Notes: generated by a model not told the origin, from the sequence alone. A DNA stretch of 64,000 nt from JAEUPI01 sp046348365 (GCA_046348365.1 JAXMEL010000006.1:1-64000); one strand, 5' to 3'. Positions 10,066 through 18,770 are shown, numbered from the stretch's first letter. Program-made: numbers and translations.

Positions 10066-11464
10066 TTCCCATCCCAGTCTGCCCTCTCAGCAGGTGCCAG
10101 TGCGCGAACAAGCCGGTCCTGGAGCGCGCAACGCGCTCCAGCCAATGGGATGCACGCCGCCGATGGCGGCGCAACCGCTTGTATTTTCGGGTTGCCCACA
10201 GCGCGAGTTTGCGATCCAGGTGCCGCAACGTCGGGTACATCGCCGACTTGTAGAAGGCGGTGTAGTAGTTCACCCAGCCCCGGATGCACTGGTTGTACAT
10301 GCGGGCCAGTTCCTCCAGCGTCTCGTCGCTGCGCATATGCAGCCGCCAGCCGTGGATTTCCTGACGGATGCGCTTGCCGGCTTTGGCACTCATGCCTGGA
10401 CTGAAGTTGACGAAGAACTTGCCCCACCGATTCTTCGACCGACGAGCCCGGAACGTAAAACCCAGGAAGTCGAAGTTAGTGTGGGGATGGTCGCCCCGTC
10501 GATCGTCGTCCTTGCAGTAGACCAGCCGAGTCTTCTGCGGGTGCAGCGTCAGGCCGCAGTCCGCAAACCGTTGCGTCAGCCGCGCCAGCACAGCCTCCGC
10601 CTGCGTCCGAGTCCGGCAATGGCACAGCGCATCGTCGGCGTACCGTTCGAACGGCACATCCGGGTGATGGCGCTGCATCCACACGTCGAACACGTAGTGC
10701 AGGAACAAGTTGGCCAGCAGCGGACTGATCACCCCGCCTTGCGGTGTGCCCAGCGTCCGCACCTGCGTCTGACCGTCGGCCAGTTCCACCGGTGCTTCAA
10801 GCCAGCGACGCACGTACAGCAGGATCCAGCGTTCGCTGGTATGCCGTTCGAGCGCACGCATCATCAACGCATGATCGATGGTGTCGAAGAATCCCTTGAT
10901 GTCGAGATCGACGACCCACGCGTAGTCCCAGCAGCGGCGCCGGGCACGGTCCAGCGCTTGGTGCGCCGACTTCCCCGGTCGATACCCGTACGAGTCCTCA
11001 TGGAAGTGTTCTTCCAGTGTCGGCTCCAGGTGCTGCTTGACCACCGTCTGCGCGATGCGGTCGGCCACCGTCGGGATCCCCAACGGTCGCGTCCCGCCAT
11101 CGGGTTTGGGTAGTTCAACCCGCCGCACGGCGCGCGGCATGTAGCTGCCCGAGGCCAGCCGATTCCACAGCTTGTAGAGGTTGTTGGACAAGTCCTCTTC
11201 GAACCGCTCGATCGTCTGGCCATCGACGCCTGCTGCGCCTCCGTTGGCCTTCACTCGCTTGTAAGCTTCCCACACCTGACGTTTGCTGATGGGGAAGGAC
11301 TTCGCCGATTCCGCCACGATCCTCCCGCTGGCGTTGCCGCCCACGGTTGTCGTGCCGTCCTCGGCTGGATGGGTCAGCCCCTTTGCTCCAGCCCCATTAC
11401 GGGCCTTCATCGCTCCTACGGGCTGATCCGCCCCTGTGCCCCGCATCGGTACTCTCACGCTCAT
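10055..11464 (-). CDS. ltrA: Group II intron reverse transcriptase/maturase
   Basis: A 469-residue intron-encoded protein. The reverse transcriptase domain shows RVELPKPDGGTRPLGIP (RT2), VVDLDIKGFFDTIDH (RT3, first catalytic Asp), GTPQGGVISPLLANL (RT4) and FERYADDALCHC (RT5, the YADD active site). The maturase domain X follows, with WVNYYTAFYKSA and RRHRRRASHW near the C-terminus. No HNH endonuclease domain is seen after domain X, so mobility would rely on an endonuclease-independent route. The ATG at 11464 follows a GGAG 5 bases upstream (a longer frame reaches 11521 without support). The protein helps the intron RNA fold, splice and copy itself into DNA. Its stop codon lies inside domain V. 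Confidence 0.93.
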   Translation of the reverse strand: MSVRVPMRGTGADQPVGAMKARNGAGAKGLTHPAEDGTTTVGGNASGRIVAESAKSFPISKRQVWEAYKRVKANGGAAGVDGQTIERFEEDLSNNLYKLWNRLASGSYMPRAVRRVELPKPDGGTRPLGIPTVADRIAQTVVKQHLEPTLEEHFHEDSYGYRPGKSAHQALDRARRRCWDYAWVVDLDIKGFFDTIDHALMMRALERHTSERWILLYVRRWLEAPVELADGQTQVRTLGTPQGGVISPLLANLFLHYVFDVWMQRHHPDVPFERYADDALCHCRTRTQAEAVLARLTQRFADCGLTLHPQKTRLVYCKDDDRRGDHPHTNFDFLGFTFRARRSKNRWGKFFVNFSPGMSAKAGKRIRQEIHGWRLHMRSDETLEELARMYNQCIRGWVNYYTAFYKSAMYPTLRHLDRKLALWATRKYKRLRRHRRRASHWLERVARSRTGLFAHWHLLRGQTGMGRAG

Positions 11465-11871
11465 GGGGTCTCCACTTGCGTTTCTCCCTTCGCATCGGGG
11501 CGACAGGTTCCCACGTTCCACACAAGAGCCTGCATCGAAGTCACGCCGCCTTCATGCCGGATGCCGCCCGGGCCATCAACAGGCACCCCCCGAGCTTGTC
11601 CCGCGGTAACGACACCCCCGCGGTTTCGACATCGTTCCTACGCTTTCGACACGTCATCAGCGGTTCACTTGCGTTCGTCTCGTCGACGCTCACCTGATCG
11701 GGTCAAGCCCGACCTTTTCCCAGCTCGCTCACCACCACGCCTCTTAAGCGCAGCAGCAGTGGGCGGTTTGGAGCCTGCGCCTGTACGCCGGCTCCGAGGG
11801 GCCTGCCCTCATCTCTTGTGCAGCATGGCTGCTCGGAAGAATTCCTCCTTCTTCGCGCCTTCGTGGCGCAC

Positions 11872-11962
11872 TGCCGTCGGCGTAGCGCTGCACCAGGCGT
11901 TCGATGCCGGCATGCGGCCAGCGGTTGCCGGTGGCGGTTTCGGGCAGGCTCGGGTGCGGCAT
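11872..11962 (-). CDS. Cfa-like methyltransferase, exon 1 (5' fragment)
   Basis: This is the proposed first exon of the intron-split methyltransferase. From ATG at 11962 it encodes 30 residues (MPHPSLPETATG, then NRWPHAGIERLVQRYADG) plus the first base of the next codon, and stops at the intron 5' end. Spliced to exon 2 it continues IAERSGTGFALQLPDG, which keeps the exon 2 frame and restores a normal family length. A longer start at 12004 is possible. No strong ribosome site is visible for either. The divergent homospermidine synthase gene starts at 12081, so the promoter must lie in the 80-120 bases between. Confidence 0.6.
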
Positions 11963-12080
11963 GGCGGCCAAGGTAACCCCGCGCTTGGGCCCGCGGTTGA
12001 GCATCGTCAAGCGTGGGGGGCGCGTGGAATCGGCGCCAGTCGATGCACACTATGCGGTTTGCGCGCGCCGGGGAAGCCGA

Positions 12081-13502
12081 ATGTCGAACAAGAACCTTCC
12101 TGCCCTGCCCGCCTTCAAAGGAAGGCTCGTGCTGGTGGGCTTCGGCGCCATCGGCCAGGCCACGCTGCCGCTGCTGCTCGGCGCCGGCGGCCTGCAAGCG
12201 GCGCAGATCACGGTGATCGAGCCGCAGGCGAGCGCCTGCGCCGTGGCGCGCCGCGCCGATGTGCAGGTGGTGGCCGAAGGCATCACCGCGGCCAACCTGC
12301 ACGCGCTGCTGGCGCCGCGCCTGGGCGCCGGCGACGTGCTGCTGAACCTGTCGGTCGACGTGTCGTCACTGGCGCTGGTGCAGTGGTGCCAGCCGCGCGA
12401 CGTGCTGTACCTCGACACCTGCATCGAGCCCTGGGCCGGCGGGTTTCTCTCGCCGGGGCGCGATGCGTCGGCGCGCAGCAACTTCGCGCTGCGCACCGCG
12501 GTGCTCGCCGAGCGCCGGCCCGACACGCCCACCGCCGTGCTCACCCACGGCGCCAACCCGGGCCTGGTGTCGCACCTGCTCAAGCAGGCGCTGCTGAACC
12601 TCGCGGCCGACGAGGGCCTGGGCACCGCCGAACCCGCCACGCGCGAGGACTGGGCGCGCCTGGCGCAGCGGCTCGACGTGCGCGTGATCCACATTGCCGA
12701 GCGCGATCTGCAGGTGGGCGCGCAGCGCAAGGCGGTGGGCGAGTTCGTGAACACCTGGTCGAGCGAGGCCTTCGTCGACGAGGCCACGCAGCCGGCCGAG
12801 CTGGGCTGGGGCACGCACGAGCGGCACTTTCCGCGCGACGGCGCGCGCCACCCCGGCCACCCCGATGCGCCGGCGATCTACCTGCAGCGCCCCGGCGGCG
12901 GCACGCGCGTGCGCAGCTGGACGCCCACCGGCGGCCCGATGCACGGTTTTCTGGTCACGCATGCCGAGGCGATCTCGATGGCGGCGTACCTCACGCTCGG
13001 CGACCCGGCCGCGCCGCAGTACCGGCCGACGGTGCATTACGCCTACCACCCGTGCGACGACGCCGTGGTCTCGCTGCACGAGCTGGCGGCGCGCCAGTGG
13101 CACCTGCAGCCGCGGCAGCGCCTGCTGCGCGACGACATCACCGAGGGCATCGACGAACTCGGCGTGCTGCTGATGGGCCCGGCGCGCGGCGCGTATTGGT
13201 TCGGCTCGCAGCTCTCGTGCGCCGAGGCGCGCACGCTCGCGCCGTCGAACAGCGCCACCACGCTGCAGGTGGCCGCCGCCGTGCTCGGCGGCCTGGCGTG
13301 GACGATGCGGCACCCGCGCGCCGGCATCATCGAGCCCGAGGAGATGGACTTCCGCGACGTGCTCGCGGTGGCGCGGCCCTTCCTGGGCCCGCTCACCGGC
13401 GTCTACACCGACTGGACGCCGCTGGCCGGCCGCGGCTGGCTGTTCGAGGAGAGCATCGACCGCAGCGACCCGTGGCAGTTCACGAACTTCCGCGTCGAGT
13501 AG
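12081..13502 (+). CDS. hss: Homospermidine synthase
   Basis: 473 residues, the usual bacterial length. The N-terminus has an NAD-binding Rossmann motif, LVLVGFGAIGQATLPLLL, followed by DVLLNLSVDVSSLALVQ and LYLDTCIEPWAGG, blocks typical of this enzyme. HGANPGLVSHLLKQAL and the Trp-rich NTWSSEAFVDEA segment also fit. The enzyme condenses two putrescine units (or spermidine and putrescine) with NAD as a transient redox cofactor to give homospermidine, a polyamine used by many betaproteobacteria. The ATG at 12081 is the first that removes a long basic extension. It is divergent from the intron-split lipid gene, and a MITE-like element follows 13 bases after its stop. Confidence 0.9.
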   Translation: MSNKNLPALPAFKGRLVLVGFGAIGQATLPLLLGAGGLQAAQITVIEPQASACAVARRADVQVVAEGITAANLHALLAPRLGAGDVLLNLSVDVSSLALVQWCQPRDVLYLDTCIEPWAGGFLSPGRDASARSNFALRTAVLAERRPDTPTAVLTHGANPGLVSHLLKQALLNLAADEGLGTAEPATREDWARLAQRLDVRVIHIAERDLQVGAQRKAVGEFVNTWSSEAFVDEATQPAELGWGTHERHFPRDGARHPGHPDAPAIYLQRPGGGTRVRSWTPTGGPMHGFLVTHAEAISMAAYLTLGDPAAPQYRPTVHYAYHPCDDAVVSLHELAARQWHLQPRQRLLRDDITEGIDELGVLLMGPARGAYWFGSQLSCAEARTLAPSNSATTLQVAAAVLGGLAWTMRHPRAGIIEPEEMDFRDVLAVARPFLGPLTGVYTDWTPLAGRGWLFEESIDRSDPWQFTNFRVE

Positions 13503-13515
13503 CCGGGCGCGCCTA

Positions 13516-13781
13516 GGGTCTGTTGACATATGAATCGCACCCGCGTGAGGCCCTGCAAGGGGTGCAATCTAGGCGCCGAGCGCAGCCGGGTTGGACACCC
13601 GGCGAGCATCGGCAACGACGAGTGCGCCCCTTGCAGGGCCTCACCCTTCGGGCCGGGGTACCCAAGGGCGCAGGCGGGCGTTGCGCCGCTTGCCAAGGCG
13701 TCTAGCCTTGGCTGCGCGACGCGCCTACGCCTGCGCCCTTGGCCACCCCGGCGCGGGTGTGATTCATATGTCAACAGACCC
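13516..13781. mobile_element. MITE-like element with 21-bp perfect terminal inverted repeats
   Basis: A 266-bp non-coding element. The left end (13516-13536) starts GGGTCTGTTGACATATG and the right end (13761-13781) is its exact reverse complement over 21 bases. TA flanks both sides; read one base inward, the duplication is CTAG on both sides. Inside are two more inverted pairs, 13545-13565 with 13624-13644 (one mismatch) and 13662-13676 with 13728-13742 (perfect), and a small hairpin near 13691-13711. No transposase gene fits inside, so it must be moved by a related full element elsewhere. The short terminal repeats and TA/CTAG target resemble IS5-type elements, which is a suggestion only. 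The right end provides the stop codon of the next gene. Confidence 0.8.
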
Positions 13782-14749
13782 TAGTACGAGCCTTCGACCA
13801 GATTCGTCGGCTTGCCGGCGACGAAGTGCTCGATGTTGTCGATCAGCTGATCGGCCAGCGCTTGCTGCGCCTCGTCGGAGGCCCAGGCCACGTGCGGCGT
13901 GACGATCACGTTGTGCCGTGTGGCGGCGCGCATCAGCGGGTTGTCGGGCGCGGGCGGCTCGCCGTCGATGACGTCGAAGCCGGCGCCGGCAACGAGGCCG
14001 GCATCGAGTGCACGCACCAGCGCAGCCTCGTCGACGAGGCCGCCGCGCGCGGTGTTGACGATGAGCGGCTTGCGCTTCATCGCCTCGAACTCGGGCATCG
14101 CGAGCATGTGGCGCGTCTTCGGCGTCAGCGGCGAGTGCAGCGTGATGACGTCGCTCGTCTCCAGCACCTCCTGCCACGGTGTGTACAGCGGGCCGAGGCC
14201 GCTGACGCCCTTGTGCGCGGCGAACATCGGCTGCATGCCGAAGGCGCGCGCGATCTCGGCCACGCGCTGGCCGAGCACGCCCTCGCCGATGATGCCCAGC
14301 CGCGCGCCGCGCAGGTCGCGGATCGGGTAGTCGAAGTAGCAGAACTGGCCGGCCTGCTGCCAGCGCCCGGCGAGCACCGACTCGCGATACGCGACCACGT
14401 TGCGGCGCAGCGCGAGGATCAGCGCGAACGTGTGCTCGGGCACCGTGTTGACGGCGTAGCCGCGGATGTTGCTGATCGCCACGCCGCGCGCGGCGCAGGC
14501 CGCCTTGTCGATGCAGTCGGTGCCGGTGGCGGCGACGGCGATCAGCTTCAGCTGCGGCAGCTGCTCGAGTGCTGCGGCGCTGATCGGCACCTTGTTGAGG
14601 ATCGCGATCGATGCGCCGGCGAGGCGCTCGACCACCTGGTCGGCGCGCGTGTGCTCGTGCGCGATCAGTTCGTGCGCGAACGCCGGCGGCCTCAAGCGGA
14701 TCTGCGGCGCGATGGTGGCGCGGTCGAGGAAGACGATGCGATGGGTCAT
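13781..14749 (-). CDS. D-2-hydroxyacid dehydrogenase (glycerate/hydroxypyruvate reductase-like)
   Basis: 322 residues. NAD(P)-binding is shown by ARLGIIGEGVLGQRVAEIA (Gly-X-Gly-X-X-Gly near residue 150). The catalytic Arg, Glu and His are in NTARGGLVDEAAL, FDVIDGEPP and TPHVAWAS. The family reduces or oxidises 2-oxo/2-hydroxy acids such as hydroxypyruvate and glyoxylate. Its ATG overlaps the transketolase stop as ATGA, so it is the last gene of the TRAP/transketolase operon, and hydroxypyruvate would be a sensible substrate because transketolases use it as a donor. Oddly, the TAG stop (13781-13783) falls on the boundary of the MITE-like element, so the insertion may have replaced the original C-terminus by a few residues. 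Confidence 0.88.
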   Translation of the reverse strand: MTHRIVFLDRATIAPQIRLRPPAFAHELIAHEHTRADQVVERLAGASIAILNKVPISAAALEQLPQLKLIAVAATGTDCIDKAACAARGVAISNIRGYAVNTVPEHTFALILALRRNVVAYRESVLAGRWQQAGQFCYFDYPIRDLRGARLGIIGEGVLGQRVAEIARAFGMQPMFAAHKGVSGLGPLYTPWQEVLETSDVITLHSPLTPKTRHMLAMPEFEAMKRKPLIVNTARGGLVDEAALVRALDAGLVAGAGFDVIDGEPPAPDNPLMRAATRHNVIVTPHVAWASDEAQQALADQLIDNIEHFVAGKPTNLVEGSY

Positions 14750-16755
14750 GCGGTGGCGAGATCGGTTCGTTGTTCGGCGAGCAGCCGCCGGGCCTCGGCG
14801 ACGATGGCCTCGGGCGTGATGCCGAAGTGCTGGTATAGCACCTCGGCAGGGCCCGACGCGCCGAAGCCGGTCATGCCGACGAAGCCGCCGCGCTCGCCCA
14901 GCCAGCGGTCCCAGCCGAAGCGCAGCGCCGCCTCGCAGCCCACACGCACCGTGCCGGGGCCGAGCACGCTCGCGCGGTAGGCGCCGTCCTGCGCGGCGAA
15001 CAGCTCCCAGCTCGGCATCGACACCACCGCGGTCGGCGTGTCTGCCGCCTGCAATGCATCGCGCGCCGCCAGTGCCAGCGCGACCTCGGAGCCGGTGGCC
15101 AGCAGCGTCACTTCGCGCGGCCCGCCCTGCGCTTCGGCGAGCACGTAGGCGCCGCGCCGCGACAGGTTGGCGCTCGTGTGCAGGCGCCGCACGTGCGGCA
15201 GCGCCTGGCGTGCGAAGACCAGGGTCGACGGGCCCGAGCGATGCTCGAACGCGATCTCCCAGCACTCGGCGGCTTCGGCCGCATCGGCAGGTCGCAGCAC
15301 CAGCATGTTGGGCATCGCGCGCAGCGAGGCCAGCATCTCCACCGGCTGGTGCGTCGGGCCGTTGCGGCCGATGCCGATCGAGTCGTGGCTGAACACGAAC
15401 TTCACCGGCAGCCCCATCAGCGCAGCCATGCGCAGCGCCGGGCGCTCGTAGTCGGCGAACGCGAGGTAGGTCACCGCCAGCGGCACCACGCCGCCGTGCG
15501 CGGCCATGCCGTTGGCCATCGCGCCCATCACGTGCTCGCGCACGCCGCAGTGCACGTAGGCGCCGCGCCGATCCTGCGCGGTGAACGCGGCAAGGCGCCG
15601 CTTGTGGTTGGTGGGTGCTTCGAGGTCGGCGCAGCCGACCATGCGCTCGGGCATGCGCTCGACCAGCGCGTCGTTGATCTCGGCCGAGACGAAGATGCCG
15701 CTCGCCGCCGGCTCGCGCGCGAGCGCGTCGCGCTTGTAGGCGAGCAGCACGTCGCGCCAGCCTTCGGGCAGCTCGCCGGCGACGATGCGCTCGAACTCGG
15801 CGCGTTGTGCGGCCGGCAGCGCGGCGACGCGCGCGCGCCAGGCCTCGCGTTCGGGGCGCGAGCGTTGGCCTGCTTGTCGCCACGCAGCGAGCACGTCGGG
15901 CGGCAGCTCGAAGGGCGGCGATGACCAGTTCAGCTCCTCGCGCGCGGTCGCCGCGTCTTCGGCAAACAGCTTGGCGCTGTGGCCGCCGCGCTGGCCCTGC
16001 AGCCGCGCGAGGCCTTTGGCGATGATCGTGCGGCAGGCGATCAGCGAAGGCCGCGGGTCGGCCTTGGCCTGCGCGATCGCGGCCGACACCGCTTCGATGT
16101 CGTGTCCGTCGACCTCCACCACGTGCCAGCCGGCGACGCGGCAGCGCGCGGCGACGTCTTCGCTGATCGACAGCTCGGTTGCACCATCGTCGGTGATGCG
16201 GTTGTCGTCCCACAGCAGCGTCAGCTTGCCCAGACGCAGATGCCCGACCAGCGAGATCATCTCCTGGCCGATGCCCTCCTGCAGGCAGCCGTCACCGACG
16301 AAGGCGTAGGTGCGGTGGTCGACGATGCCGTCGCCGAAGCGCGCATTCAGGTACGCCTCGGCCACCGCCATGCCGAACGCATTGGCGATGCCCTGGCCCA
16401 GCGGGCCGGTGGTGACCTCGATGCCCGAGGCCACGTCGCGCTCGGGATGGCCCTCGCAGCGCGAGCCGAAGTCGCGGAAGGTGCTCACCTGCTCGATGCC
16501 GATGCGTTCGACGCCGGTGAGGTGCAGCAGCGCGTACAGCAACATCGAGCCGTGGCCGTTGGACAGCACCACGCGGTCGCGGTCGGGCCACGCGGGATCG
16601 GCGGCGTCGAACTTCAGGTGCCGTGTGTACAGCGCAGTCGCGATCTCGGCCATGCCGAGCGGCACGCCCTGGTGGCCCTCGCCGGCACGCACGATCGCGT
16701 CGATGGCGAGGAAGCGGATCGCGTTGGCGAGGGCTTGTTGCGGGTGAGGGCTCAT
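14746..16755 (-). CDS. tkt: Transketolase, full length
   Basis: 669 residues, the usual size. The N-terminal thiamine domain has the VVLSNGHGSMLLYALLHLTG region, TTGPLGQGIANAFGMAVAE, and the metal/thiamine motif VGDGCLQEGIGQE ending at WDDNRI. The pyrimidine domain has GVREHVMGAMANGMA (conserved Glu) and FSHDSIGIGRNGPTHQPVE, then a C-terminal domain ending near RTDLATA. It transfers two-carbon ketol units between sugars or sugar phosphates. It follows a split transketolase pair in the same operon, separated by a repeat-rich spacer, which suggests a different acceptor or donor from the split enzyme. The ATG at 16755 is used because upstream sequence lies in the repeat. Confidence 0.93.
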   Translation of the reverse strand: MSPHPQQALANAIRFLAIDAIVRAGEGHQGVPLGMAEIATALYTRHLKFDAADPAWPDRDRVVLSNGHGSMLLYALLHLTGVERIGIEQVSTFRDFGSRCEGHPERDVASGIEVTTGPLGQGIANAFGMAVAEAYLNARFGDGIVDHRTYAFVGDGCLQEGIGQEMISLVGHLRLGKLTLLWDDNRITDDGATELSISEDVAARCRVAGWHVVEVDGHDIEAVSAAIAQAKADPRPSLIACRTIIAKGLARLQGQRGGHSAKLFAEDAATAREELNWSSPPFELPPDVLAAWRQAGQRSRPEREAWRARVAALPAAQRAEFERIVAGELPEGWRDVLLAYKRDALAREPAASGIFVSAEINDALVERMPERMVGCADLEAPTNHKRRLAAFTAQDRRGAYVHCGVREHVMGAMANGMAAHGGVVPLAVTYLAFADYERPALRMAALMGLPVKFVFSHDSIGIGRNGPTHQPVEMLASLRAMPNMLVLRPADAAEAAECWEIAFEHRSGPSTLVFARQALPHVRRLHTSANLSRRGAYVLAEAQGGPREVTLLATGSEVALALAARDALQAADTPTAVVSMPSWELFAAQDGAYRASVLGPGTVRVGCEAALRFGWDRWLGERGGFVGMTGFGASGPAEVLYQHFGITPEAIVAEARRLLAEQRTDLATA

Positions 16756-16774
16756 GGAAGTTGTCTCGCTTGCT

Positions 16775-16866
16775 CCCTCTCCCGCTCGCGGGAGAGGGCT
16801 GGGGTGAGGGTGGCGGTGCACCATGACTCTCCCCTCACCCCGGCCCTCTCCCCGCTGGGGAGAGGG
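16775..16866. repeat. Palindromic intergenic repeat (two GGGAGAGGG hairpins)
   Basis: Two hairpins (16775-16798 and about 16843-16866) are built from CCCTCTCCC and GGGAGAGGG arms. They are nested in a larger stem where GGGGTGAGGG at 16801-16810 pairs with CCCTCACCCC at 16832-16841. The same unit recurs at 54890-54980. It lies between the split and full-length transketolase genes and could stabilise or attenuate the operon mRNA. Related C-rich/G-rich intergenic palindromes are common in many high-GC proteobacteria. Confidence 0.85.
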
Positions 16867-16876
16867 GGTAAGTCAT

Positions 16877-17887
16877 TCACCCGAGCCACGTCTTGATGCG
16901 TGAAGCGAGCGCGCTGCGGCTGATGCCGTAGCGGTCGTGCAGCGTCGGCAGCGCACCGGCGTCGAGGAACGCATCGGGCAGCCCCGCGAGCTGGAAGCCT
17001 GCCGGCTGCACGCGGTGGCGCAGCAGCGTGCTCGCCACCGCCTCGCCGAGGCCGCCGACCACCGAGTGGTTCTCGGCCACCACCACCAGGCGATGCTTGT
17101 AGCGCACGGCGTCGACGATCGCCGCTTCGTCGAGTGGCTTGATGGTCGGGCAGTGCAGCACCGCGACGCTCACCTTGTCGGCCGCGAGGTCCTGCGCCGC
17201 CTCGAGCGCGCGCATCGTCAGCAGGCCGCTCGCAATCACCAGCACGTCGGCGCCGTCGCGCAGCAGCTTGGCCTTGCCCAACTCGAAGCGGTAGCCTTCG
17301 ATCTCGTCGAGCACCAGCGGCACCTGGCCGCGCAGCAGCCGCATGTACACCGGCCCCTTGTGCGCGGCGATCTGCGGCACCGCCTGCTCGATGTCGAGCG
17401 CGTCGCACGGATCGACGATCGTCAGTCCCGGGATGCCGCGCATCATCGCGAGGTCTTCGGTCGCCTGATGGCTCGGGCCGTAGCCGGTGGTGAGCCCCGG
17501 CAGCGCGCAGCAGATCTTGACGTTGAGGTTCTCCTCGGCGATCACCTGGTGGACGAAGTCATACGCGCGGCGCGTGCCGAACACGGCATACGTGGTCGCG
17601 AACGGCGTCAACCCTTCCTTGGCCATGCCGCCGGCCGCGGCCATCAGCAGCTGCTCGGCCATGCCCATCTGGTAGAAGCGCTCGGGATACGCCTGCGCGA
17701 ACAGATGCAGGTCGGTGTACTTCGCCAGGTCGGCGGTGAGACCGACGATCTCGGGCCGGTTGGCGGCGTAGTCGACCAACGCCTTGCCGAACGGCGCGGC
17801 CTTCACGCGCTGCCCTTCGGCGGCGATCGACGCGATCATCGCCGAGGTCGTCAGGCGCGGCTTCTTCTCTGCAACGGGGGCGTTCAT
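16877..17887 (-). CDS. Transketolase, C-terminal subunit (split enzyme)
   Basis: 336 residues that correspond to the pyrimidine-binding and C-terminal domains of a transketolase. The conserved Glu segment is QMGMAEQLLMAAAGGMA, with TTYAVFGTRRAYDFVHQ and YGPSHQATEDLAMMR following, and a C-terminal domain with VVVAENHSVVGGLGEAV. It pairs with the N-terminal subunit encoded just upstream (gap of 4 bases). Split transketolases are known in several sugar and sugar-acid pathways, where they act on unusual ketoses. The TRAP transporter and SDR upstream place this pair in catabolism rather than the pentose phosphate pathway. Confidence 0.9.
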   Translation of the reverse strand: MNAPVAEKKPRLTTSAMIASIAAEGQRVKAAPFGKALVDYAANRPEIVGLTADLAKYTDLHLFAQAYPERFYQMGMAEQLLMAAAGGMAKEGLTPFATTYAVFGTRRAYDFVHQVIAEENLNVKICCALPGLTTGYGPSHQATEDLAMMRGIPGLTIVDPCDALDIEQAVPQIAAHKGPVYMRLLRGQVPLVLDEIEGYRFELGKAKLLRDGADVLVIASGLLTMRALEAAQDLAADKVSVAVLHCPTIKPLDEAAIVDAVRYKHRLVVVAENHSVVGGLGEAVASTLLRHRVQPAGFQLAGLPDAFLDAGALPTLHDRYGISRSALASRIKTWLG

Positions 17888-17891
17888 GCGG

Positions 17892-18740
17892 TCAGGCTCC
17901 AGCGGTTTGCAGCGTCGGGTTCGCGCGGTCGAGCACGGCCAGCGCCTGCTGCCACTCCGGCGGATCGACGCGGATGAAGTGGTTCTTCTCGCGTGTTTCG
18001 AGGAACGGCACGCCCTTGCCCATCAGCGTGTCGAACAGCATCACGCGCGGCTTGGCGTCCTTCAGTTGCCGTGCGCGGTCGAACGCGATGCGCACCGCGG
18101 CGAGGTCGTTGCCGTTGACGCGCTGCACGTGCCAGCCGAATGCCGCCCATTTGTCGGCCAGCGGCTCGAAGCCGAGCACCTTGCCCGACGGACCGTCGGC
18201 CTGCTGGTTGTTGATGTCGACCAGGCAGATCAGGTTGTCGAGGCGATGGTGCGCCGCGCCCATCGCGGCCTCCCAGGTGGCGCCCTCGTCGAGTTCGCCG
18301 TCGGACATCGAGTTGTAGACGAAGGCCGACGACTTCTTGCGCTTCAGCGCCAGCGCCATGCCGACGCCGATGGCCAGGCCCTGGCCGAGCGAGCCACCCG
18401 AGATCTCCATGCCCGGCGTGTAGGTGGCCATGCCCGACATCGGCAGCCGGCTGTCGTCGCTGCCGTAGGTGTCGAGCTCGCTCTCGGGGATGATGCCGGC
18501 CTCGATCAGCGCGGCGTAGTGCGCGATCGCGTAGTGGCCGTGCGAGAGCAGGAAGCGGTCGCGGCCTTCCCAGTGCGGGTCGTCGGCGCGATACGCGAGC
18601 GCGTGGCCGTAGGCCACCGCCAGCACGTCGGCGTAGCCCAGGGCCTGGCCGATGTAGCCCTGGCCCTGCACCTCGCCCATGCGCAGCGCGTAGCGCCGGA
18701 TGCGGTGCGCCCGCGCGGCGAGCAGCGAAAGATCAGACAT
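17892..18740 (-). CDS. Transketolase, N-terminal subunit (split enzyme)
   Basis: 282 residues covering the thiamine-diphosphate domain: DRFLLSHGHYAIAHYAALI, MEISGGSLGQGLAIGVGMAL, and the Mg/thiamine motif that begins at SDGELDEGATWEAA and ends at VDINNQQ. The pair with the C-terminal subunit rebuilds a complete enzyme. The coding order (N subunit first) and near-contiguous spacing support a single complex. No sugar kinase is present in the operon, so this transketolase may act on a non-phosphorylated ketose or on hydroxypyruvate; that is an inference from context. Confidence 0.9.
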   Translation of the reverse strand: MSDLSLLAARAHRIRRYALRMGEVQGQGYIGQALGYADVLAVAYGHALAYRADDPHWEGRDRFLLSHGHYAIAHYAALIEAGIIPESELDTYGSDDSRLPMSGMATYTPGMEISGGSLGQGLAIGVGMALALKRKKSSAFVYNSMSDGELDEGATWEAAMGAAHHRLDNLICLVDINNQQADGPSGKVLGFEPLADKWAAFGWHVQRVNGNDLAAVRIAFDRARQLKDAKPRVMLFDTLMGKGVPFLETREKNHFIRVDPPEWQQALAVLDRANPTLQTAGA

Positions 18741-18770
18741 GCGGTGTCCTCTTGAACAATACGTCAGGGT

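Larger units (their letters stand above)
9992..11871 (-). mobile_element. Group II intron interrupting the cfa-like gene
   Basis: A 1880-bp element on the minus strand. It begins with GTGCGCCACG at 11871 (group II introns start GUGYG) and ends with CGAC at 9992 (consensus AY). It contains an intron-encoded reverse transcriptase/maturase, a domain V hairpin just before the 3' end, and a short domain VI. The boundaries were chosen because the exon ends then rejoin in frame: exon 1 ends after the first base of a codon and exon 2 supplies the other two. The 5' region (11465-11871) is non-coding and should hold domains I-III. I could not confirm the exon-binding-site pairings by eye, so the exact ends need a structural search. 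Confidence 0.85.

Noticed and set aside
8796..10427. Reading the methyltransferase as an intact gene starting inside the intron
   Set aside because: The upstream part of this frame is intron RNA (domains V and VI and maturase antiframe). The family N-terminus is only obtained by joining exon 1 beyond the intron.
11465..11871. Exact exon-binding-site pairing for the group II intron
   Set aside because: I looked for a complement of the exon 1 end in domain I and found only a partial match, so no claim is made; a structural model is needed.
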